Shown here: piece by piece, positions 53,479-62,400 of the stretch | Layout: every line of letters begins with the position of its first letter | Numbering within the stretch: position 1 is the first letter of the stretch | From: RGIG3701 sp031553595 | GTDB taxonomy: Bacteria; Planctomycetota; Planctomycetia; Pirellulales; Thermoguttaceae | Assembly: GCA_031553595.1 (NCBI GenBank) | Contig: JAVBLI010000018.1 | Coordinates: 1-64,000, forward strand | Direction: 5' to 3' | Length of the DNA stretch: 64,000 nt | Made by a program: the position numbers and the translations under genes | Notes under the pieces: model-generated | What the model saw: the letters and a program-made list of their open reading frames with translations, nothing else | Told to the model about the DNA's origin: nothing | Databases searched by the model: none

Positions 53479-54420
53479 TTAATCGTCCTGCGTTTCGTAC
53501 TCGAAACCCTTCCAGATCAGCGGCTTACGGTTCGTGGGCTCGATTCGCAGCACCACTTCGCCGTTCTGAAAAATACGCACCGTGCCGTTCGTTTCGCTGA
53601 CGGCAATGGAAATGGCTTTCGTCGACCGACTGGTGGCCGCCGCCGCCCAGTGGCGTGAACCCAGCCCTTTCGAAAGCGTGATGTTACTTGCCGAGGAGTC
53701 GAGAATCCGACAGGAAGCCGCCACCGTGCCATCCGACTCGATGATGATCGCGCCGTCAAGCTGCGCGATTTCCTTAATTCCTTCCCGCACACGCGGATCC
53801 ATCAGGTTGCGCTCCGTCCGGCTGTACCCGCGCACCGGGTCGAAACCCGCGGGCCGACTCTCCGTCAGAACACGTTTCGCGTCGCCGACCACGAACAGCG
53901 TGCCCACCGGTTTCCCCTCACGCCCGCTGCGGCCGATCTCGATCGCCAAATTCACCACCACCTTCAGCGTCTCCAGCGGCACGCTCGTGCCCAGCATCCG
54001 CAGCTCGGTACTGGTCAGGCGGTCTAAATGCTCCTTGAGGCTAATGCAACTCAGCGTGTTAATTGCTTCGGCGTCGAAACCGCCATAAAGCACCACAATC
54101 TGGCTGCCCGGCCGGATGTGATCTTCCTGCACCGACTGGAGAATCGCCTGCATGAGCCGCTCGTAAACCGAGTTTTCGTAATGGCCCTCGATCACGACTT
54201 TCTTTAACCCCTCCTCGCCGTCATGGATTCCTTCGAGATGTTCCTCGATGTCCGCCGCGACAATTAAAACGGGGTCGCCGATCAACTTTTTCACGCGATC
54301 CCAGTCGCCGGGACCGTTGGCCAGCAGCAAAATCGCCGCCGCGTCCACTTCATCGTACATACGGACGGCGGATTCAATAAAAAGCCGGAACCGCTCGGTT
54401 AATCGAAGGATATGTGCCAC
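53479..54420 (-). CDS. Diadenylate cyclase (DisA_N/DAC domain) protein
   Basis: DAC proteins join two ATP to make c-di-AMP. The 313-residue protein has an N-terminal alpha/beta region. The DAC domain at about residues 165-300 has NLAIEIGRSGREGKPVGTLF, the DGA motif (QLDGAIIIES) and GSRHWAAAATSRST at the place of the canonical RHR motif, so the second Arg is Trp here. DisA's DNA-binding HhH part is absent. The GTG at 54420 is chosen because further upstream the frame crosses heptamer repeats; no Shine-Dalgarno is obvious. It lies in one transcription unit with fliNOPQ. Confidence 0.8.
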   Translation of the reverse strand: MAHILRLTERFRLFIESAVRMYDEVDAAAILLLANGPGDWDRVKKLIGDPVLIVAADIEEHLEGIHDGEEGLKKVVIEGHYENSVYERLMQAILQSVQEDHIRPGSQIVVLYGGFDAEAINTLSCISLKEHLDRLTSTELRMLGTSVPLETLKVVVNLAIEIGRSGREGKPVGTLFVVGDAKRVLTESRPAGFDPVRGYSRTERNLMDPRVREGIKEIAQLDGAIIIESDGTVAASCRILDSSASNITLSKGLGSRHWAAAATSRSTKAISIAVSETNGTVRIFQNGEVVLRIEPTNRKPLIWKGFEYETQDD

Positions 54421-54430
54421 GGGAATAGTT

Positions 54431-54459
54431 AATGAGGAATGAGGAATAAAGGAATGAGG
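54431..54459. repeat. Degenerate heptamer repeat (AATGAGG-type)
   Basis: Units AATGAGG, AATGAGG, AATAAAGG and AATGAGGGG are the reverse complement of the CATTCCT array at 42675. They lie just upstream of the diadenylate cyclase start. Next to them (54464-54477) GCGGAACTTGCGGG recalls the type-B element arm. Confidence 0.65.
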
Positions 54460-54538
54460 GGAGCGGAACTTGCGGGCGGGGTTAATCGGTGAATGGGTAA
54501 GGAGGGGCGTAATACCACGCCAGCACTCTTTCACTTGT

Positions 54539-55180
54539 TCACCACTGATACCAGGCGAGTTGCTCCTTGGGCTTTTCGATTTCGCCTTTACAGTAGGCCA
54601 GCCACTGCTGGGCGTCGTTGGATCGGTAACCGGTAATCTGCTGCAGGGCGAGCATGGTATAATGCTGCAGGGCCGGGTCGGACGTACTCAGCGGCACGAT
54701 CATGGCCGGCACCGCCCGCTTGTCCGCAAGCTGCCCGAGCCGCTCGATGGCGTCGATGCGAATGTCCAGGTCCGTCTCGGAAGCAAGAATCTCGGCCAAT
54801 TCCGGCACCGCTTCCTCCCCACCGTAAACCATCCACGCTCCGCAAACCACCTGACGAACGTCCCGATCATTGTCGCTTGAGGCATGTTTTAACGCCTGAA
54901 CCGTCAGCGGCGTCTGATAATGCGCAATCGCCGCCACCGCCTCCCGGCGAATCAGCGCATCCGGCTCTTCTTTAATAATTTCGAATAAAATGCTGGCATA
55001 CTGTCCCTGACGATCCGCCGGTATACTCCTCGCCGCCTGCCCCAATTCCCGAATGTTTCGCATGCGCTCCGCCGGAAGCGGCACGCCGGTGACGTGGGCC
55101 GTCTGATTCACCGAGGCGCACCCCCCCAGTAAGACGAGGAAAAGCAGCAAAAGCGGCGCGTATGAAAATCTGGAAAGCAT
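54539..55180 (-). CDS. HEAT-repeat lipoprotein
   Basis: The 213-residue protein has a lipobox LLGGC (Cys about 21) and HEAT-like helical repeats: ALIRREAVAAIAHYQTP, DRDVRQVVCGAWMVYGGEEAVPEL, LDIRIDAIERLGQLADKRAVPAMI and LQHYTMLALQQITGYRSND. It should be a membrane-attached scaffold. It is the first gene of the unit leading into the diadenylate cyclase and flagellar genes and has its own promoter 59 bp upstream. No specific partner can be named. Confidence 0.8.
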   Translation of the reverse strand: MLSRFSYAPLLLLFLVLLGGCASVNQTAHVTGVPLPAERMRNIRELGQAARSIPADRQGQYASILFEIIKEEPDALIRREAVAAIAHYQTPLTVQALKHASSDNDRDVRQVVCGAWMVYGGEEAVPELAEILASETDLDIRIDAIERLGQLADKRAVPAMIVPLSTSDPALQHYTMLALQQITGYRSNDAQQWLAYCKGEIEKPKEQLAWYQW

Positions 55181-55572
55181 GGGCGATCATTCCTGAATAG
55201 GTAATAATTCACGATAAAACAGTCTCGCTGTTACCGAAACTATAACCGTGAAGCCGCAAAAGTGCAAGAGTAAAATCCCCTTTTTTACGCAAAAAACCTA
55301 CGAATTATCATAATCTGCAAAATTCATAAAGAGCGTACTGGCGGAATTTCGAGTTTTTTGTGAAAAAAGCCGATAATGTTAATAATCCGCATAATGTACG
55401 CCGACTTTTGCTGAAAAAACGGAAATAGCGTGGTTTTAACGCTAAAATCACGGGAAAAATGAAGATTATCTCTTGTGAAAAGTGATTTTTACTGGTAAAC
55501 TATATAATATAGTATGTTGCGATACAGCGCTCCCACCGTGAGCTGCTGTGAAATGAAAAACGGATCGTTACC
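55181..55572. other. AT-rich divergent promoter region
   Basis: This 392-bp gap is markedly richer in A+T than its surroundings. It holds the minus-strand promoter for the lipoprotein-cyclase-flagellar unit. A hairpin GTGGTTTTA (55430-55438) / TAAAATCAC (55443-55451) has loop ACGC. Several ATAATG/AATCCGC motifs lie at about 55370-55400. For the plus-strand gene there is an AT-rich TATATAATATAG with TATAAT at 55503-55508 but no good -35. No coding region is evident. Confidence 0.6.
55239..55267 (-). promoter_or_regulatory. Promoter of the lipoprotein-diadenylate cyclase-flagellar unit
   Basis: On the minus strand TTGCAC (55267-55262) and TATAGT (55244-55239) are exactly 17 bp apart, giving a leader of about 50 nt before ATG 55180. 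Confidence 0.6.
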
Positions 55573-57231
55573 ATGAACCGAACACAGATTCCAGAACACC
55601 TGCGTCAGTCGCCCTGCCAACGGGTGGGCTTTCTGGCCAGGCCTGCCTTCCTTGCGTGGGCGATTCTGTGTCTGTTTATCGTATCCTTTTTGTTTTCCGC
55701 ATCCATTTTCTCTCAGGCGGTCATCGACGCCGAATCCGCTCAGGAAAGCCAAAAAGTGGCGGACGAAAGAAAGGCCGAAACCGTTCTTTTCAATAAAACC
55801 ATGCACCCGTGGGGACAGTTCGAGCCCGGCGCGTGGCGGATGTCTAAAACCTGTGTCGAAACCTTCGCGTCGAACGTTTCTTCGAATAACATCACATGTA
55901 CGGAAAACTCCGTTACGCTGCAAAAATCAGACGCGGCGGATTTAACGCTGCTTTCTGAATCTTTTTTGAATCTCGCGGGAAAAAACATAAAAACGGAGCC
56001 GCGGCTGATTCACCAGGGATTTCATGGTCTGGACGCAGCAGAATTTACGAAACATAAAACGCTCCGCGCCGAATCGCTGGTGGTGGACGGCCAGCCGGTG
56101 GCGTGCGAAGTCGCGGAATATGAATTCGCTGATGAAAAATCTAAAAAAACGATAACGCTCTGGGTGAATGGGGCGCGTGAGCCGTACATTTTCCGAAAAG
56201 AAATTCGGATTATCAATCTGAAAGACAGCAGCCTGGAGGAATACACGGTTTCTGAGATTACGTCCATGAATCAGCAGGTAGTGGCGCTGGGTCGGATTTA
56301 TAACGGTTATCAGACGCGTGCGGAATCACGTTTTCCGCAGCGGACGGTGAACACGGTGACGCTTTCCTCGGTGCAGGTGCCGGGGGGGGTGATTTCCCGG
56401 GTGTCGCGCGAGAAGAATGCGAAAGGGCGTATGCTGCAGGTGGCGACGACGGAGCTGATGGATTTCGGACGAAATATGGAAGAGCACCAGAATGAATTAC
56501 TGCGGGGGAATCCGATTCGGGTGGCGGGGGGAGCCGCTTTCCGTCCCACGGTGCCGGCGGGAGTGGTCGCGGGGCGTCCGAAAGTGCTGCAGGTGACGCT
56601 CAATTTTTCGCACGAAACCACCTCCCAGCGGAATCTTCCCGGCGGCGTTCCTGAATCTTACGAATATCTCCGTTTCCGTGATCGCCTGTGGAAAAACCGT
56701 GGAAAAACGTCGCCGCAGCAGGTGGCGGGCGATCAGGAATCGGGCACGCCGGGCTTTATGGAGACGGTTATTACGGTGAAAGGGAGCAGTTTACGCGATT
56801 CCTCGGTGCCGGGGATGGTGACGCTTTCGCCGGACGGGCCGCAGGTGGACGAGGAGGAAGCGGTGGAGGGCACGGACGATCCGCGGCGGCGGCTCTCTAT
56901 TTTTGCGAAATCGGACTCCGCGCATTCGGCGGTCGACAGAAAAGCGCAGCGGCAAGCCGAGCGGAAATCGCCTTTATACCAGCTGAGTAAGAAAGAAGTG
57001 CGAAAACGTCAGCGGGCCGAGATGGGGAAGGCGGTCACCATGGCCGAGGCGGATGGCGAGATGGAGCATTACGCGGACCAAAACACGGGGTTCATCGATC
57101 TTTCCATCACGTATGACCAGCAGGATGCGGCGCGTGAAAACACCTCCATGCCCCGCGGCTCATGGCGCCGCCACTGGCGCGCAGTGATTTTCGGTGAAAA
57201 TGACGGCGGAGCGGAGCGGGACCGGCTTTAG
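55573..57231 (+). CDS. Exported or membrane-anchored protein of unknown function
   Basis: The 552-residue protein has a hydrophobic segment at residues about 24-48 after a basic N-terminus. An extracytoplasmic region follows with MHPWGQFEPGAWRMSKTCVETF and beta-rich repeats. The C-terminal third is highly charged (RKAQRQAERKSPLYQLSKKEVRKRQRAEMGK, given as one low-complexity zone) and ends RDRL. I recall similar 'WGQF.PG.W' openings in other planctomycete proteins but cannot name a family. It is followed by a convergent propeller gene after 81 bp containing a GGCGATCATCGCC palindrome. Confidence 0.6.
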   Translation: MNRTQIPEHLRQSPCQRVGFLARPAFLAWAILCLFIVSFLFSASIFSQAVIDAESAQESQKVADERKAETVLFNKTMHPWGQFEPGAWRMSKTCVETFASNVSSNNITCTENSVTLQKSDAADLTLLSESFLNLAGKNIKTEPRLIHQGFHGLDAAEFTKHKTLRAESLVVDGQPVACEVAEYEFADEKSKKTITLWVNGAREPYIFRKEIRIINLKDSSLEEYTVSEITSMNQQVVALGRIYNGYQTRAESRFPQRTVNTVTLSSVQVPGGVISRVSREKNAKGRMLQVATTELMDFGRNMEEHQNELLRGNPIRVAGGAAFRPTVPAGVVAGRPKVLQVTLNFSHETTSQRNLPGGVPESYEYLRFRDRLWKNRGKTSPQQVAGDQESGTPGFMETVITVKGSSLRDSSVPGMVTLSPDGPQVDEEEAVEGTDDPRRRLSIFAKSDSAHSAVDRKAQRQAERKSPLYQLSKKEVRKRQRAEMGKAVTMAEADGEMEHYADQNTGFIDLSITYDQQDAARENTSMPRGSWRRHWRAVIFGENDGGAERDRL

Positions 57232-57312
57232 ACCACCCGCGTGAAAGGCGATCATCGCCGGGGTGAGGGCCGCAGTACGTCGCTCGATTCTTTATTCGCG
57301 GCGCGCGATTCG

Positions 57313-58458
57313 TCATTCGAAACAGTAAATCTCTCCCTGGCCGGTGACGGTGATGATTTTTCCGTCGACCACGGCGGGGCTGGCGATTAAACTTCCGCCC
57401 GGCTCAAACGTCCAGACCGATTTCCCGCTGCCGGCGTCCAGGATATGCACCTTTCCCTCCGCGGCATGAAAAACCACACGGTTCCCGACCAATACCGGGC
57501 TGGAATCCACGTTCCGGCGTGTGGCGAATGTCCAGCTTTCTTTTCCTGTTTTCGCGTCCAGGCACGTGAGCATGCGATTCTGCCCGCCGATGTAAACGTG
57601 CGTGTCCGTCACCGCGGCATTCGAGCGAAACGGCGCTTTACGAGCTTCCGGGGAGTACCGCCACAAGATTTTCAGTTCCGGCGAAATGGCGATCACCTCC
57701 GCGGCTTCCGTCCCGAGAAACGCGTTTCCCGCCGGGTTCACGGCCACGGTCGCGCCGGTCTGTGCGTCCACCTCTAGCCGGACGCCCAGCACGCCGGTCT
57801 CGGCGCTTACCACCTGCAGGGATTTATCGCACCCGCCCAGGAGAATGTTTTCCGCCTGAATGGTTACCCCGCAGCGGAGTTGGTCCGTGGACGTGTATTT
57901 CCAGATTTCCTTTCCGGTTTCCACGTCCAGGGCATATAATTCGCCGCTCTCGGCGGTAACCAGCACGCGGTCTTTATAAATCCCCGGCGCGGCATTCATG
58001 GCTCCGCCGGTCTCCACCGTCCAGAGCGGTTTCCCCGTTTTCGCATCCAGCGCGCGGAAAAAACCGTCCGAATCGGCTACGAAAACCCGCCCGCCGGAGA
58101 TGGCCGCGGGAGCGGAAAAGCCGAGTTTCGAGAAGAAATTCCAGATTTCTTTCCCGGTTTTCAGGTCCACGGCGTAAAAATACCCCGTCAGGCTCCCCGC
58201 GTAAACGATTCCATCCGCCACCACGGGCGTGGCCTCAAAAACCGCATTTTTCGGTGCGAATGTCCATTTCACTTTCGGCGCATCACTGATTTTTCCTGCC
58301 GCCACGCCGCTGGAATGGGCATCTCCCCGGGCGGTGAGCCAGTCGGCTCCGGAAACGGGGGGCGTGCACCGCAGGGTGAGCAGAAGAAAAATCGGCAAAA
58401 AAACGGCGGATATAAAACCGGTGAAACGGGGGAAATCGCAAAAAAAACGGCGGCGCAT
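57313..58458 (-). CDS. PQQ-like (BamB-type) beta-propeller protein
   Basis: The 381-residue exported protein begins with a long hydrophobic signal (FISAVFLPIFLLLTLRC). The mature part is built from repeated blades with the W-motif pattern DLKTGKEIWNF, DAKTGKPLWTV, DVETGKEIWKY, DAKTGKESWTF and DAGSGKSVWTF. These are PQQ-type blades as in BamB and quinoprotein dehydrogenases. No catalytic PQQ-enzyme residues are evident, so a binding or scaffold role is likely. AAGGAG lies 7 bp before the ATG. Confidence 0.85.
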   Translation of the reverse strand: MRRRFFCDFPRFTGFISAVFLPIFLLLTLRCTPPVSGADWLTARGDAHSSGVAAGKISDAPKVKWTFAPKNAVFEATPVVADGIVYAGSLTGYFYAVDLKTGKEIWNFFSKLGFSAPAAISGGRVFVADSDGFFRALDAKTGKPLWTVETGGAMNAAPGIYKDRVLVTAESGELYALDVETGKEIWKYTSTDQLRCGVTIQAENILLGGCDKSLQVVSAETGVLGVRLEVDAQTGATVAVNPAGNAFLGTEAAEVIAISPELKILWRYSPEARKAPFRSNAAVTDTHVYIGGQNRMLTCLDAKTGKESWTFATRRNVDSSPVLVGNRVVFHAAEGKVHILDAGSGKSVWTFEPGGSLIASPAVVDGKIITVTGQGEIYCFE

Positions 58459-58505
58459 GGAGTACTCCTTCAGATAAAATGAAAACGAAAATTCAGGCCC
58501 GGCAT

Positions 58506-58530
58506 AAAAAAAGCCCCGCGTTACCGGGGC
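58506..58530 (-). terminator. Rho-independent terminator of the 58582-63990 unit
   Basis: On the minus strand GCCCCG (58530-58525) pairs with CGGGGC (58518-58513) around a 6-nt loop and is followed by seven T. A second small hairpin CCGGTA/TACCGG lies just upstream at about 58543-58560. Confidence 0.85.
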
Positions 58531-58581
58531 ATGCTTTCGGTTCAGCCGGTAACCAGTACCGGTATTTTACCATATTTTTGT

Positions 58582-59418
58582 TTACATGTCATCAATGGAA
58601 AATTTCAGGCCGGGCCTTTCGGGAGTTTCGGCTTTCTTTTCGGCCTTTTCTTCCGCATCCGGGGAGGTTTTTTCGCCGTTTTTCGCCGCTTCCGCCTTCT
58701 TCACCGCCTCGGCATACTCGGCCTTCGCCCGCTGCAGGAATTCACGGCAGCCGCTGATGTCCAGGGTGATCTGCGCTTTTTCCGGAAGCTGTGTTTCATC
58801 CATTTTCGCGATGCGCCCCTCCATTTCCGCGGCGTATCCTTCCGCAATTTCCGCGCTGTTAATGTCCAGCAGCACGAGATTCGCGTATAAGGACATCATG
58901 CTCGCCATGAACCGGATTTTCCACTCCGGACCCAACGCACCGGTGGCCTGCGTCAGCTCATCCCGCAGTTTCACCGCCTGTTCCGGCTGGCCGTAAAGAT
59001 AATACCGCCCCACCAGTGGCACCAGACGCGCGATAACGCCGAATTTTTCTTCGTCTTTCCGCAGCATTTTCAGGCACGGCTTCATCAGGCTCACCGCCTC
59101 CGCGTCCGCTTTCATCACTTTTTCCTGTTCCCGGCACGCGAAATAAACATCCGAAAGACGCACTAAAGTGGTGAATTTTAAAAGCGGCGAACTCGTTTTC
59201 GCAGCGATCTTTTCAATTTCCTCCTGCGCCGCGGCAAATGTCTCCGGCGGCTGCTGATTCTGCATCACCGTCTGAATCTGCTCGAAAAGAACATTCGTTT
59301 TTTCGACATCCTTCTGCAGCGTTTTCTCGCTGATCATTTTATTTCCGTAATAGCATAACGTGCCCAGCAGCAGCGCGACGATCAAAATGCCAACGATACG
59401 TTTTAGGGTGTCATTCAT
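58582..59418 (-). CDS. Membrane-anchored helical (TPR-like) protein
   Basis: The 278-residue protein has an N-terminal transmembrane helix (IVGILIVALLLGTLCYYG) and a long all-helical region (VRLSDVYFACREQEKVMKADAEAVSLM, LVGRYYLYGQPEQAVKLRDEL) suggestive of TPR units. An Ala/Glu/Lys-rich tail ends GLKFSIDDM. AAAGGA lies 9 bp before the ATG. It follows the giant secreted protein by 78 bp and a terminator follows it, so the two form one unit. No named family is recognised. Confidence 0.7.
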   Translation of the reverse strand: MNDTLKRIVGILIVALLLGTLCYYGNKMISEKTLQKDVEKTNVLFEQIQTVMQNQQPPETFAAAQEEIEKIAAKTSSPLLKFTTLVRLSDVYFACREQEKVMKADAEAVSLMKPCLKMLRKDEEKFGVIARLVPLVGRYYLYGQPEQAVKLRDELTQATGALGPEWKIRFMASMMSLYANLVLLDINSAEIAEGYAAEMEGRIAKMDETQLPEKAQITLDISGCREFLQRAKAEYAEAVKKAEAAKNGEKTSPDAEEKAEKKAETPERPGLKFSIDDM

Positions 59419-59496
59419 AATGATATATCCTTTATGAAAGGGTCTGATGTATGGAGTGGTAAAATTACTGACGTTTAAATTGACGTTTAAATGGTC

Positions 59497-62400
59497 TTAC
59501 AGATGCAAAAAACTGCGGATTTTGTCCAGCGAGGATTTTTTCTTCTTCTCCGGTGGTTTGGGCACCGGTGGCGGTGGCGGCGGCGCTTCCGCCTCCGGCT
59601 GTCTCTGAAACAGATTCGGCGGCGAAGGAAGGGACGGGAGTTTCGGCCCGTGCGAAGAAGCCGCGTTTTCTTTTTCACCGGCGGCGGATGCCGGTTTCAC
59701 AGCGGATGCTCCTCCGGCGCCACGCGGCTGCCCGGCCGACTCTCCGACATGCGCGCGGGAACCGGCCTGCGCATGATGCCCCGCCATGACGGCGTCCGTC
59801 GGAAGGGCGGAATTATCCGGCATTTCCATTCCCTGCGGCGAAATGCTCGCGGGCTGAATGTTCTCCCGAAGAAAACGCGGCCAGTACCCCTCCAGAAAAT
59901 TGACGCACGAAACCAGGTCGCCGTGCTGTAAACGCACCCGAAACGCGTCCAGCTGGCGCGCGAGCTCCCGCTGTTCATCCGGGCTGAAATTCATGTCCGA
60001 AAGATGAATGTTATCCAGCCACAGTTCCCCGGCGTCCGTCAGCTCGAAACCCAGCCGCATGTTCGTGACGTTTTCCAGCGGCAGATCATTCACGTGAATG
60101 AGGTACGGCGTCCACTCGCCGCGACCGGACATATCCTGGGGCGTGGGCGTCATGATTCCCTGCGGAAAATGGATCATGGCCGTGCGGCGGTACAGGATGC
60201 CGTGATGGTCGCCTTCCAGGATGACGCGCAGCGGGGATTTTTTCGTCGATTTCCCGGTTTTCACCCAGACGGAAACGGAAACGCGGCCCGTGGCGGTGGT
60301 CGTGAACGGCTGACTCATGATTTTCAGCGGCCCGCCGGAAGACTGCATGTGAAGGGACGCGTTTCCGGAATACGCCGTCTGGCGGTCCAGCCGCGCGCTG
60401 CCCTGCGGAACGTTCATGGCGGTTTTCGGCACGCTGACATACCACTGCGGAATACTTTCAGCGGCGGTGGAAACATCTTCAAAACTCGCGTTTCGCAGGC
60501 CCATGTATAATGGCGGGGTTTTCAGGCCGTGCAGACGTCCGTAAAGGTCCAGCGACTGCTGCTGGAAAGCGGCTTCCAGCGAGGACGGAAAGGAAGCCAC
60601 GGGATCATAAAGGGCCACGGCCGGGCCTTCCGTCCTGAGCGCCTCCACCTGATACGGTGCCAGCGAAACACGCCAGTACGTACCGCGGACGTCCTGCGCG
60701 AGCGTTTCGTCCCGCTGCGTGCCCAGACGCACCGCGTTTCGCCCCACGGCGGAGGCCGGTTCACCGTAACGCAGGGACGCGTCCGGCTGTAAATACACCA
60801 TTCCCTCCAGCGGAAATGGCGTCATATTAATCGCGTAAATGAAATTTTTTCCTCCGCTGACGGTACTGCGGAAAATGATGGGCTGACTCCGCCACTCATC
60901 CGTTTTACTCATCCGCGCGGGGGCGAAACGCGTGGGCGGTAACTGGCGAATGACCCGAATCGCGCTGCGGATGGCGTCTTCCTGCCCGAGCATGGGCGCC
61001 CAACCGCCGTCCAGAATGACTTGCGCATCCATCATGGCCAGGCTTTCCGCGAAACGGCGCCGATTGGCGGAACCCGCCGGCGTCATGTGTGACATGCCCC
61101 ACGTGAAGGTGGGCTGATACGGACTTAAGGCGTCAAAAGCCGGCAGGCGGAGTGTCTCCGGGCGGTGATAAAACGCGGTGGCCAGCGTGTTTTGGGTCTG
61201 AAATGTGCGGTACGTGCCCGGGGCCTGCTGCCATCCCAGACCCGCGGCGCTGGCGGAAAGGTTCCCCCCGGAAACCAGTTTCTGGCACCGCGGAACCACG
61301 ATTTTCGGATCCTTCTGCAAAAATTCCATACAGATCCCGGCCTGCATCAAAATATCCCGGGCGCTGACCTGCTGTCCCGGCTGCGACGAAAGCTGCGGGT
61401 GGAGTTCCGGATGATTCGCCTCATTCAGAAAATCCGTTCCCGTGAGATACAGTTTCGCCTGCGGAACCCGATTTAACAGGGCGGCCACCTGGCGGTAAAA
61501 CAGGGCTAATTTCGCGGCCCGCCACTGCATCCACGCCGTTTTTCCAGGGCCGGAAGAAAGCGTTTTCACGCGCTGCTCGTACGTGCCCTGAAGATTCATT
61601 TTCGTCTCCGCCACGAACTGCTCCATCGTCACGGGATCCATTCCCCAGTGCGGCGGCGGAAGCACGAAAATGCTTTCATCCGTTAATTGCAGGGAAATTC
61701 CGCCGAAAGACGGGTGATGCTCATACCGCAGAACGACTTCCGCGACACACGCCAGGATCACCCGCTGCACGCGCGGATGAAGGATGTTATAACGCGGAAT
61801 GTCTTCCTTTCCCGCACCCTGCCGAGTGGTCATCTCATTTCCTTCCGCGTCCGTCCAGCGAATCACGCCCGGCTCATGCGCCGCATGCGGATCCGCCATG
61901 GGAAATCGCGCCGCCACTTCCAGCTCCGGAATCGGCGACGAAAAATCCATCATGGGCACGAACGTAATACTTTCCCGGTCACAGAGACGGAAAAGCATTT
62001 CCGCCACGTCTTTCTGGACGAGATCCTGGCCGGTGTTAAAAAATGCTCCGCTGTCAAAGCGCGGCGTGGAACCCAGCATTCGGGACGGATAAATCGTGCT
62101 TCCGTCTGCGTAAATGGAGAGAAACAGGCCGTTATATCCCACGTAATTCAGGTACTCGACCATCCGTTTCGCGCCGTCATGGAATGTGAGCCAGTCGCTG
62201 AGCGTGAACTCCGCGGAGCCGCCGGGCATTTTTGTGGCGGAGAAAAAGTCCGGGAAAATCGGCCTGCAAAACATGGTGGCCACCATCCGTTCCGGGGGCG
62301 GTACATGCGCACCCGCAGCCGGATTTCCCACCCGCGCGGCATGCCCCGCCGGAATTCCCTGCCCCGCGTACATTCCATTTTCCCCGGGAACGCCGCCAGG

